64,000 nucleotides of DNA from Ulva prolifera (taxonomy: Eukaryota > Chlorophyta > Ulvophyceae > Ulvales > Ulvaceae), in NCBI GenBank assembly GCA_023078555.1, contig CM041196.1, forward strand, positions 9,690,985-9,754,984. Direction: 5' to 3'. A model generated the notes under the pieces. That model did not search any database. It saw nothing but the letters and a program-made list of their open reading frames with translations, and had not been told where the DNA came from. Of this stretch, positions 23,720 to 34,560 are shown piece by piece. Position 1 is the first letter of the stretch. Every line of letters begins with the position of its first letter. The translations under genes were made by a program, and so were the position numbers.

Positions 23720-24502
23720 ATGTTCAAGTATATTCTATTGTTGAGTGTGGTCTGCGTGTGGTCTAAGGAACTTAGTCTCTCCTGTGGCCATCACGGTGGG
23801 CGGTGCTGCCCTCCAGATGGTAACCACGGTACAAGCCACTGCCAGCGCTCTGGCTTGACATGCTCGAACCGCATATGTTCTCCTTGTGGCGCAGAGGATC
23901 AGCCAATTTGCTCAGGTGCAGCACCTTCAGCCTTTATTGCGCAATGCCTCTGTGTCAGTGGCCCTTCTGGTTCCACCCAGGTGCTCGACCTTGGGCCTGT
24001 TCATCACCACACACGCAATGCTCGATATGGAGCATCGTTATCCTGCCACTACCCGTGTTGCATCCTGACTACGTGATCAGTCTGGTGTCTGTTCCAGTGT
24101 ACACTGGCATCTACGTGAGTGTCTCGTGCAGATTCCAGCAATGCAGCTTGCGATGCTGGGCTCACAGCATCAGATGGCTGGTGTGTCAGTGTCTGTGGAA
24201 GTGTTCATAAACCTTGCTGCCCAGGAGAGCTCTGTGCCTCGCCAGAGTTGGAATGCAGTGACGACAACCAGTGTGTCCTGTGTGGCCTGCTCGGCCACCC
24301 GCCATGCACGGACATCATGGATGCACCATGTCATCGGGGCTTGAAGAATGCTGGACGACTGTGTGTGGCACAATGCACACCTGGTCAGGATGGCTCGGAG
24401 GGGAGCTGCGCAGCTGTGGAGAGCCCACAACTTGCACTTCAAGGCAGGAAGGATGGCATTGCCTCAAGAAATGAATCCAGGGCAAGGAGACGAGAGTTCT
24501 GA
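23720..24502 (+). CDS. Secreted cysteine-rich repeat protein
   Basis: Two exons, 23720-23915 and 24132-24502 (CAG|GTGCAG ... GTGCAG|A), give 188 residues. The first 16 or so residues (M-F-K-Y-I-L-L-L-S-V-V-C-V-W-S) are hydrophobic and look like a signal peptide. The mature part has two similar Cys modules: C-G-x-x-G-x-x-C-C-P followed by a Leu-x-Cys stretch and a C-x-x-C-G pair, then G-H-P-P-C...C-H-R-G-L...C-V-A-Q-C. Such regularly spaced Cys pairs are typical of disulphide-rich extracellular or wall proteins. I cannot name the family. The last 35 or so residues are Cys-free and charged, so the real 3' end may differ. A Cys-containing open stretch at 25062-25266 could be a further exon or a separate fragment. 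Confidence 0.55.
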
Positions 24503-25486
24503 ATTTGCGCAGTGGCCAGTGGAGCAGTACAGGACTACTTGCGGGCAGTTGCATCCCCCCTCCTCGAATACCTGGACATGGCACCTCAGCAGTTGGCTAG
24601 CTGAAAAGGTTCCACCCTTCCACCTCATGGTGTTGCAGTTGGAAACAAACTGGGGTGTTGGGTCTGTCCTGCTTTTGGCACATGCGTCTGTGTGCGGGAT
24701 TCTGCAGAGCACACACGGGCGGGACCATCTCTGTGGCAAGGCCCTGGTCTTTTGTGGATGCATGTCTCCAGGCGAGAATGGCATGGGCCTGCAACCAGTG
24801 GGCACATCCACTGACGCTTCACTGATCAGAAGCAACAATGACAGAGCACTGAATCGTCGGCTTGGATGCTCACAACAAACATCAAGAGCATGCATGCGCA
24901 GACCTGCATGTCAGCGCCAAGGCACACAGCCGGATCATCCAGGCACATGCACCTGGTGACAAGGTGGTGGCGGGGCTGCTCATCTGCACTGGAGTCGCAT
25001 GAAGTGCTTCTGCTGAGAGTATGACGATTTGCAGTGTCTTATCTTGCCTTCTTGGATTTGCGCAGCAGTTCTGTTTTGCACAAGAGAAAGGCGTGAAGCT
25101 GTAAACAAGGGACGTCCACTATGCAGCGGGGGTTTTGCATGCGTTAACAATTGCAAGGTCAAAGCTGGCGAGGCTGGTAGCACCGTAGGATCTGCGCGGT
25201 TTCATGCACACACTCGAGGCTGTGGCATGTGGTTTCCTGTTGAGCTGCTGAACCCACCTTGTGGCTAGAGGTGAACCGCAGGAGCCTCTCCATGAAGCCA
25301 GGGAAAGGACTCCAGGTAACGGACAGTCCTGGTATACCTGCGTTGCATACGATGATGCAACATGTGCAGCATACATAATATGCGTACAGTACGTGGCACG
25401 GAAAGATCTGCGTACGAGTGCAACTCTGCGAGTGCACTCCCGATTCCGAGAATCAAGCCTTAGTCCCCGCTGCTGTACTCGCCGTG
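24503..25486 (+). other. Gene-poor stretch with a possible Cys-containing exon
   Basis: Open frames here are not convincing. The best candidate is 25062-25266, read as a frame with N-K-G-R-P-L-C-S-G-G-F-A-C-V-N-N-C, whose Cys spacing recalls the upstream secreted protein. I could not find a splice path of matching phase, so it is left unassigned. Confidence 0.3.
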
Positions 25487-27022
25487 ATGTGCGCGATCAT
25501 CACTCGATTTCAAGTTCGGCCAGCAGCATCTGCATCATCAAGGAGCGATGCTGCCTTCGACACGAGACATCGGCTTCGGTCCGTTCGTGTTCATGTTGTG
25601 AAGGAAAGCGTCACGCCATCCGCTCGCTTGGCCGAAATAAACCCAGCATCAGTCTGCAATGAGGTTATCAACAATGAGATTAAAGCCTACCGGGCAAATC
25701 GGCATAGAGTCGCTTGGCTCCCTCCTGCTGAAGAGCTCCGGACGCTGGTTGAGAATTCAAAGTTTGGGACGCTCCGTACGTTCGCCTAGCGTGGCCCAGT
25801 CAAGGGGCACCCACTGCAAGATGTGGTAGCATATGCTACTGATGCTCAAGGACGTATCATGTGTGCACTGAGCACCCAGTCCCGTTACGAGAAGTGGGAT
25901 CCGCAAATGACCCTTACTATTGATCTCAAGAAGGGTTGTCGACCACAGAAAGGGTTGTTGACCACAAAATGCGAGCATTCGATTCCGAAATCTTAATGCC
26001 ATCAGTCTGTATGAGCATGAATGTCCCATCACGACCTGCACGTGCTGGCATGACGGCAGTGCCATGGGCACAGCAGTGTCTTGTAATAAGTGATGCGATG
26101 GTGTGCCGAGGGACCTCGTAGCTGATGTAGCTGATGGCTGAGCCACAACAACTGCCATGCCAGATGGCCTTTAGAGCGTAGAAGACTCTCGTGGCACCGT
26201 GTCTGGAATGTTTGAACCAGTTCCTGAACAGTGATAGGGCAGCAGCGAGGAAAGGTTACCTGAAGGCATGCTGGTCCCCTCTGCTGCCTTCCCGCCTAGT
26301 TGTCCCAACTGGCCTGCAACGGCATTTGCAGCTCATGACGCCACGCTGTGCCTCACATGCAACCACGCACATTAGAATCACAAATTTGAGTTTGGGGTAC
26401 AGCAATTTGCCAGTTTGTGACCCACAAGGCCGAGGCCGACTTCAGTCTTGAGCTGCACACGAACTGACCAAGCAACAAGACTACCAATTGTCTCTCCATC
26501 TCCACCGCCTGTCTCATGACACTGCCACGAAAAGTATCTCTCTGTGTCTTGACCTCCTCTCTCGCGAGACTGCCACTCACCTCCCGGTTTCTTGACCGCC
26601 TGCTCCATCTGCGACGGGGCTGCCTGCCCCTCTCTATAGATCTGGGTATACCTCTGCCCTGTTTGCACCCGCAGCATGTGCGGCAGCTGACAATCTCAAG
26701 TCCGGCGTATGCAACACGAGAGTTCAGCCGTGCGGGTGCACCCGGACGCGTACTGGGGCGCCTCTGGTGACTTAGAGAGTTCCACCGCATGACCACTGCG
26801 ATGGCTACAGGTGGTCTCGGCGCACGTGCAGTCGGTGGACCGCCAGGGCATCACAGACCAGGTGCTCCCATTGATCTCCCAGGATGAACACGTACACATA
26901 CGCGTCGCGTTCCCAGAGCCCGCAGAACCCCTTGGCGCGAAATTTCAGGAGCAGCTCGCCGCGATGACCCGCGCCGCCGCCGCGAAACCGGCAGAAGAGG
27001 AGGTCATGGCAGTGCTGCTGTA
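25487..27022 (+). pseudogene. Broken paralogue of the DUF2470/split-barrel gene at 34561
   Basis: Four blocks match the exons of the intact gene at 34561-38358 in the same order. Block 25487-25900 matches exon 1 (leader, P-A-E-E-L-R-T-L-V, K-F-G-T-L) but has an in-frame TAG at 25787-25789 where the intact gene has a Ser codon. Block 26123-26270 matches exon 2 but carries several stops, and its acceptor is mutated (CCGAGG instead of TGCAGG). Block 26730-26790 matches exon 3 (V-H-P-D-A-Y-W), then degrades, with TGCGG replacing TGCAG. Block 26811-27022 matches the last exon (V-D-R-x-G-I-T, A-F-P-E-P-A-E). The exon holding H-M-N-A-D-H is missing. Intron-derived sequence after exon 2 is kept, so this was a DNA-level duplication rather than a retrocopy. 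Confidence 0.88.
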
Positions 27023-29404
27023 GAGACGACAACGCATGCATGTCTGCGCCGGCGGCCGCTGCTCAATGCCACGTGGCAATCGTACGTCGCAACCCGCCCG
27101 TGTCACCAGGAAAATCTCAGCCCAGCGTCGTTGAGATATATGCACAGAAGTGGAAGGGGCACATGCCATGTGCAAGCTGAGGCTGGCCGACCCAGCGACC
27201 GGCTGAGGCGCGCAGCAGTGACATACAGTAAAGTCGCAGCAGCAGTGTAAAGCGGCAGGTGGAGCTTGACTGAAGTTTTGACAACTTTAACAGACATGCC
27301 GTTTTGTCACGCCGCGATAGACTGGGCAGCGTTGCGTATGTTCATAGAAAGTGCAGCTGTGAGGCTGTTGCCTACATGCATGCAACCCTGTGGCAGTCCA
27401 GTGATAAGACCGCTCTACGTACACTGGACACTTGCACGTCGCGACCCCCCCTGGGATGCGCGCACGTACATGCACGCAGCCCCTCTGTTGCCTACATGAA
27501 ACTGTACAGTTTCCCTTGCCTTGCCTGTTCACCTGCGTGGCGAGCCTGCGGCCTTGCCTTGGATGGTGCACAGGCGGATCCACTTAAAAATTGTATCGCA
27601 GGCGTGACGTGTGTGTGCCGTCAGGCGTGTGCAGATGGGTGCGTTGCATGATACATTGCCGGAAGGCATCACCCGTGTGGCGAATAGGCTGCAATGGAGC
27701 CGGGCCAAGGTACGGGTGCAGGTGGAGAACTCGAACGCATGCAGGTGCCTCAGAAGGGATGCATGCCGTCCATGCACGGGACCACATGCAATTGCTTCAG
27801 GCGGGCATGCCGCACACATCCGCATCCAGGCGATGCCATGCTTCTATCTGCACACATCTTCATCTGGGCAGTCCTCCGGTGCTGTGGACGTGTGGGCTGT
27901 TGTAACGTGCATGGGGATTGTTGGTCCATCACGGGCTCGTGTACAGGCAGTTCCAATCGCCATCATGATTGCGCTGACTAGTGGGCGTGTATCGTCCCGC
28001 ACCTGTGCGCCTAGGCCTGTCTGGAGCTGCCTGGGTACATCATAATTAACCAGGGCCTGCATTGCAATCATGATGGTTCCGGGCGTGGAGCTGTGATTCG
28101 AACACCTATCCTAGTCAATGATGAGCAGGCAGGCAATGCCACCCAGCCCGGAGTCACACCAATGCAGAGCACTGTGCTGCTTGTGTTAAACGGACAAAGC
28201 AAGCAAGGCAGGTAGCACCGCGGGCAACAACTAGGGGAACAACGACCAGGGGACCAACCAGGGAACTGTGCTGCCAGTGTCAGCTTGGCATGCGCAGGCG
28301 CAATGGCTTTCTGAATTCATGAACACTGTTGATACCGTCTGTGGCTGAGGGAGGGCATGCAGTGGGACTGTGTTGTGCAATGCTGCGATTGACTTTGGAC
28401 TGACAAGTCGCGCGCAATCATAGAATGTTACTGTGTTAACAGATGTGCCCTCTGCCTGGTCGCGTGACCTGCGCACGACACAGCGGGAAGCGCGCGTGAC
28501 GTTTGTTTTGATCACGCGGGAAAGTGCACAGCAAGCTCAGGCCTCGTGCGCATCGCAGCCGTGGTTGCATGCTCAGAGCTAGTCTCTGAATGCAGCTCCT
28601 CTCTAAAGTCACCTCCCTCAGCCTGACCCACGTGACCGAAACCGTCATCCCTCGTGCTTTACGAATTGCTCCTGACCGCATGCGTCAGCGACGCGGCACA
28701 ACCAATGCATGGACACCTCCCCCGCCGCAGGCGCACCGGCGTACGCCCCGCCACGCTGCAACGAAGCCCGTCGCTGCCTGCGATATGGAAACTGGACCGC
28801 GAATGCCATGGTAATGATTAGTGCTTTGCTTGAAGGCTGTTCATAAGTGCCGAGCAACCTGGGTAGACTTCCCGGTGTTAACTAGCGCATGCAGCTTGAC
28901 ATGATCTGCTAGCGAAGAACGGAGAATTTAAGCTTGGTTGAATAAATGAACTTATTGTGATTTAGTGTTTCCGGTGAACAAGCCAGCGCTGGACAACGGC
29001 AAGAATCTTTCACGCGAACGTCAACAATAGCCAGCCAGCCAACTGCTCCCCGCCTGAAACGTTTCGTTAAACAGCTGGCAGCGGATCAGACGATTGAACA
29101 TGGACGAAGAGCATTTACTGATCGTTGATGATCGTACTTCGCAGGTGCGACCATTTCCCACGTCGGCAGCACGAGTACCGCCATCAGCCTCAACTGGGAT
29201 CAGGCTCTTATCGCCTGACAACACTTGCAACAATTAAGTAAATTTGCGTCGCGAGCACAGCCGCGATCCGGTGATTATAACAAATGGTCACGCTTGTTAC
29301 CCAGCACGCCATGGGCTGCGCAGGAGAACAGACCGTCAACGCCACAGATTCTAGCCACACGGAATCATTCCAGCAGTCTCAGAACAGTATGTGTGAGGAG
29401 GAAG
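27023..29404. other. Intergenic, no gene recognised
   Basis: There is no supported exon or RNA gene in about 2.4 kb, apart from a palindromic-element copy at 27390-27430. The last 180 bases (from 29225) are open in the frame of the transposase. A second open frame from 29284 (beginning M-V-T-L-V-T, with an acidic E-E-E-D-D-G-D-G-G block) could be an alternative first exon for it. Confidence 0.4.
27390..27430. repeat. Palindromic element family, diverged copy
   Basis: TGTGGCAGTCCAGTGATAAG then ACCGCTCTACGTACACTGGACA is a diverged palindrome of the 19521-19567 family, here outside any gene. Confidence 0.65.
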
Positions 29405-32400
29405 ATGACGGCGACGGTGGCATGCCCCCCGAGGGTCCCCCTAGGTCCAATCTGCAGCAATGTGGGAGCGTGTGGTCCACGGGCCATCACCCCTTTGCAC
29501 ATTGAGGCACCATGTTCCGCTTCAGCTATTCCTGGTGAACACACAAGGCACGGGATCGGAGAAGTCGCCCCATCCCCATTCCCCCTGGTCAAAGTTGACC
29601 AGAATTGCACGAAAGGGTGCTTGCCAGAATTTGTGCGTTCACTGAAAATGCAGAACCCATGGCCTGGACCGTTGACAGTAGATGAACTTGAGTGGAAGAT
29701 CGTGGTGGACAACAAGAAATTTGCCCTTGCTGCTGCAATTCCCTTAGATCGGGTGGCAGATTTTGCAGCCGGTGAGAGGGATCGGGGGCAAACCGTACTG
29801 CAGCGTAGCATCTTAAAGAAGAAAAGGAATTCAAGCATGCTGGTAGACGAGCGTGCTGTTTGCATGTTTGAGGGGCCCCGGCACAAAGTGCAGCAGGCGA
29901 GACAGAAGCTTGCAGGGTCAGCTGAGCCTGTGGCGCCATCAGCAGGCACCAAAGGCCGTGTAGGAAAGCATCAGACATGCATGAGCTGTAAGAAAGGCTG
30001 TATATACTGCTTCTATGTGAAGACATATGCTAAGGCTCCAAGTGCCGCAATCATCAAGTTCACATGCAGTGAGGGGGACACGAGGAGCACATGCAGATCG
30101 ATGCAGCACATCACTGCAGATTCTGTGGCAGCTCACACTGAGGAGGACGAGCATCATACGCAGGCGTACACTGAAGAGATCACCGATATAGTGATTGCCC
30201 AGTTGAAGATGCAAGTCAAACCTGCAATCATCATATCATGTGCGATCTGCTGTCTACCCCAATGCATAGAGTGTATCAGCTACTGCAGACGGCCCGTGTG
30301 TGTGGTATGCTTGATCACCACGTGGAGCATGCCCCCTGGTCATTGCAGCGCAATACCGATCTGCCGGTCACCACCTCGCTACAGACCACACAGGATTGCA
30401 AGGTTTGGCTATCTGAGAACCTGGCCTTGAGATGCAGATGTGCAAGCATACATTTGGGACAGGCTATGTATACCCAAACACACCGACATGTCAGAAGCCA
30501 AGGAGCAGATTGATGCCTCCCCTTATGTGAAGGACTACTCAATCGACAATGCCCGCATCTGCAACGTACGCAGAAAGTACATCGATCTCACTTGGCGCTT
30601 GCGCCCCAGCGATGTACATTCTTGTCATGAGGCAGTATGTCCCTTGATCTGATAGTATGGGCTTTACGTGGTATTATTCAGCAGCAGCATGCATGGGCTG
30701 TGATGTTTACAATGCTTCAGCGTAGTTGAGCTCGGGTTCAGGCGCAGCTGTGTGCTGCAGTACAAGCAGGATTTGAAATTGCCGCCAGCTGAACGTCAAT
30801 GGCTGATGTTCAATGTAGATGTCACGGGCAAGGACGTCACGATCATCATCGCCAGTCCCAGCCAGAAGAGGTGGGCATGGGACCTGGGACACGGAAATCC
30901 GATCTTCATGGATGCCTCACATGGCATGCAGAGATATGGACTGAAGATCGTCACGGTCCACGTCAGGAATCACTGTGGCAAAGGTGCGAACAGTTTTGCA
31001 GTCGATGTGCTCCTGCTAGTGCACAATACTACCAGCTGCAATCAGCTGTGTGCTGAGATCTGAGAGGGCTTACATTGCAGGGCTGCCAATTGCATGGGCA
31101 GTCATACGATCAGAGACAGCAGAGGTTTATCGCGAGATTCTGCAAACTGTGAAAGAGGCTGTGGAAGCACATGCAGCAAGAGTTCTGGGGCACCCAGTGA
31201 CATGGTGCCCAAGCTGTGTGCTTGTAGACAACTCCAACGCGGAGATCAAAGCAATCGGGTATTTCCCAACTGCCATGTTGCAGCTCAACTCTCTTGCAGG
31301 CAGACTGGATCCACTGCAGCCTACCTGACCATTTGCAAATTTTGCAGACTTGTGTTTCCCGGCATACCGATCTTTCTGTGCATGTGGCATGTCTTTAAGG
31401 CATGGCGCGAGCAGATTCGCAACAAGTTGATGGACAAAAGTCGCTTCCAGGAGGCATTCTCCATGTTGCAAAGCATCTCATGTTCACAGCAAACTGGCAC
31501 TCCGGACGAGGTGCGAAAAGCAGCCGATGCCGCGATCAGCGCCTTCCTGGACCACTTCAGTGATGAGAAGGAAGTCTGCGACTGGTTCAAGCGTGCGTGG
31601 GTTGACAAAAGTGGTGAGTGGGACACACTACTGTTCAGAGTGACTGATACTTGCTCTCGTTGCCTGTTCTGATATGGTGAGCAGGGGTTGATCATGCAGG
31701 AATGTGGATTAAAAGCCTGAGAGTGTTCACATGCACACTGAGCTGTCACACGACTGCACACTGTGAAGGTTTTCACTGGGCTGCAAAGTCGACTCTGCGT
31801 GCCATGGGTAGTGAAGCTCTACGCGTGGACAAACTCATCTGGTTCTTCCTGAATTTTCTGCTGAAGCGATACATGAATATGGAGATTCGCAGCAGCGATG
31901 GTGCGGCTACTAAAGTCTACTACTACTCATACTGCAACGGAAAGAGAATGGGTCAGCGACATGCACAATGTTTGCCCCAAATGTGAGCATAGCATTGGTA
32001 GCCCACACTTAATTTCATGCAGGCAGAGCAATCAACAAAACAGCTCAGAAAGAAGTCAGAGGCACCGTTCGTATCGCTCGCACATTCAACCCCCAGCGCT
32101 TCCGCACCCACAGTGAAGGACAGGCTTCCAAAAAGTTTTCGGATGATGGAGAGCTGTGCATGGACGGTCAGACAGCAGACGATGAAACATACATCATCCC
32201 GGCCGATCCCAGCTTCACACAGCCATGCAACACAGACACGGTGGAGGAGCGCGCGTCCAAGGTGCAGACGGCCACAGATCAGGGCCTGCACGTGGTCTAT
32301 GTGCTGACTGAAGATCAGACAGAGACAGAATTCGTGATGGTCGAGCCTACGAGACGCTTTGCAGCATGCTCCTGCAACAAAGCTAGGCAGCGGCAGGTGT

Positions 32401-33506
32401 GCGAGCACCAGCTGGCGTTCCTGCTGACACTCACGTCTGCCACTGACGAAGCCGATCGCCAGATTTGTAAGTTGCTGGGCACAAAATTTGAATTGTGGGG
32501 GGGCTGTGACAGCCGTGACATCAGTACACTGACAGAGAAGATTGAGGCACTCGAGACAAGGCGTCCCACGACTGGAGTCGGGACTGTTGTTCCTGTGGCA
32601 CAGACGACAGCTCAGCAGGCCCATGATCAGGACACAACCAAGCCACGAGCATCTGAGCAAGTGGGTGATGTTGCCCTTGACAACGCAGAAGAGGCCGCCA
32701 TAGAACGCCTGCGGGAGTCATTTTCCAGGGTCCGTGTGGCACCAGCCAACATGCGGACCGGGCCACTCAATATCATATTGCGTGCTACCGAGGAAACATG
32801 GACAAGTGTGCAAGCTGCACTCGTTGATCATCCATTGCCACCACAGCAGCAGCCGTTTCAAGGCGGGACGAATGGATCTCTCAAACGGATGAAGAGTTAC
32901 CTGGAGCGGTCAGGCAGGGCGCCCAGACACCAGAGTACCGCAGCAGCAGCTAGTACGACCGCCTGTGAGCAGACTGTCGCAGAAGTCACAGCAAGCCCGC
33001 AGAACGAAGCACATTTGCCAAACCTTCCGACAGATCAGAGTACATTTCAGAACAGCAAGCAGCTGCAGCAGCAGAGGACTGCGAAAAGATCCACACAGGC
33101 CAACAGAAACCAGGCTGCAAAGGTGCCGAATCAGACGACAGTTCAGAACAGCGAGCCAACGAGACCACCCACGCTGCAGCAAAATCTCCAGCCACAATAT
33201 CAAATGACGCAGCTGGCAGCAGATGGCCAGATATACCAGGCCCAGATGCTACAATATGAGCAGTGGCAGCTACAGCAGCAACTGCACCTGCAGAGATTGC
33301 AGCCACAACAGCAACAGCAGTATCAGCAGCTACAACTGCTGCATCAAATGCAGCCACAACAGCAACAGCAGTATCAGCAGCTACAACTGCTGCATCAAAT
33401 GCAGCCACAACAGCAACAGCAGTATCAGCAGCTACAACCGCTGCATCAAATGCAGCCACAACAGCTGCATCAACCATTTCAGCAGCAGCGGCTCCGTGAG
33501 CTTTAG
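29405..33506 (+). CDS. MULE-type transposase (DDE) with SWIM zinc finger, one frameshift
   Basis: This is a Mutator-like transposase or a protein derived from one. Exons are 29405-30214, 30289-30634, 30761-30983, 31081-31258, 31348-31613, 31700-31951 and 32023-33506, all GT-AG with matching phases, about 1185 residues. The N-terminal zinc-type region has C-x-x-C-K-K-G-C-I-Y-C-F and a later H-x-E-H. The catalytic core shows F-M-D-A-S-H (first Asp, about 436), L-V-D-N-S-N-A-E-I-K-A-I (second Asp, about 509), the family's C-M-W-H-V, and T-T-A-H-C-E-G-F-H (Glu, about 630). A SWIM finger C-S-C...C-E-H follows near 807-820. The C terminus is Gln-rich with a 51-bp repeat. One extra base near 30430 breaks the frame inside exon 2; without it the frame runs through. 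The start at 29405 is the first in-frame ATG and is uncertain. I did not find terminal inverted repeats. Confidence 0.88.
33300..33480 (+). repeat. 51-bp in-frame Gln-rich repeat, three copies plus a partial
   Basis: Three tandem 17-codon units (P-Q-Q-Q-Q-Q-Y-Q-Q-L-Q-L-L-H-Q-M core) at 33300-33350, 33351-33401 and 33402-33452, then a partial unit, encode the C-terminal tail of the transposase. Confidence 0.92.
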
Positions 33507-34560
33507 CAGCTGCCTCAGCTACAGCTACAAGAGTTGCAACAGAAACCTTGATGACGTCAGCTACCATTCCTGTTGCCATTATACATTTCTTTGAGGCATT
33601 TGCAGCTGGCTGGCGTGGACAACAGCCCAGGCATGCTCGTTAGGCTCGGCTCCCGCACACTTGTCTGCCCAGGCAAGTGAGGCAAGGTTCAATTATTATT
33701 TTCAAAAACTAGGTGGTGTATCATTGTGTATGAGTGTTAGGTGTGAGTGTGTCGCTTGTCAGATTTTTAATGTGTTCCCAAAAGCGTGCCTTGCGTGATA
33801 GAACATGGCTTGTAAGAAATTGAGCAGCACACCCCTAATGCTGGCTAAATTATTCTTCTCGTCTGGCACTGAACTGCAGCTGATTGCTGATTTCTGGCTG
33901 CTTTGCGTTCAGCCCTGATTATTACGCAACAGCTGAGCAGGTCTCTGCAGTGGATTATTGCCAACGTCCGAAGACACTGCAGTGCTGGCAAGCAAGCACA
34001 CCCACACTACGCTAAAAAAACATTTTGAATCAAAGCTTGCGTTGCTGCTCAGCTGTAGGCCAGCCAAGGCAGCTCGCAGAGACACGCTTTTGGCGAAAGG
34101 CACTTTGTTTTGCAGCGGGCTGCCCCACATCGTAGGCATGCATGCATCGCAGCGCTGCCTCTTTGAACGCTTTTCAAGCTCTTTGTTGTGGAACGCCAGA
34201 CAGCAGTCGTTCGTCTTCACGGTGCATGGCTGGGCAGTTGCGGTGACTGCTCGTGGCAGGCGTCATATCCGCCTACAGGCGGTCGTCATATGCGCATAAC
34301 ACGCCCACCCACGTGGGGTGGCGTGACCTGAGGGAGGTGTACCTAAAAATGACCCTGAATGCATGCCGTGCCAAGTGGCTTCGCACGGAACCTCGTAACA
34401 GGCACCAGTGGGTTCCTGCTCCTGTCGCCGGTTGTCTGATGGACATACCAGCACATAGGTGGAATACCTGCTTGATTGTGCTGCCTGCGTGCTTCTTGAG
34501 GTTGACGTTGCCTTGCCCTAGCGTATTCCACGGTCAGAGATTCAACTTGCCTCGTTTGCG
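33507..34560. other. Intergenic, nothing recognised
   Basis: About 1 kb lies between the transposase stop and the DUF2470 gene. I see no exon, RNA gene or clear repeat. It must contain the 3' UTR of one gene and the promoter of the other. Confidence 0.5.

Noticed and set aside
25487-27022. Processed (retro) pseudogene
   Set aside because: Sequence matching the parent intron after exon 2 is still present, so the copy was made at DNA level.
29284-29505. Separate small acidic protein upstream of the transposase
   Set aside because: It overlaps the transposase frame and has no splice or family support; at most it is an alternative first exon.
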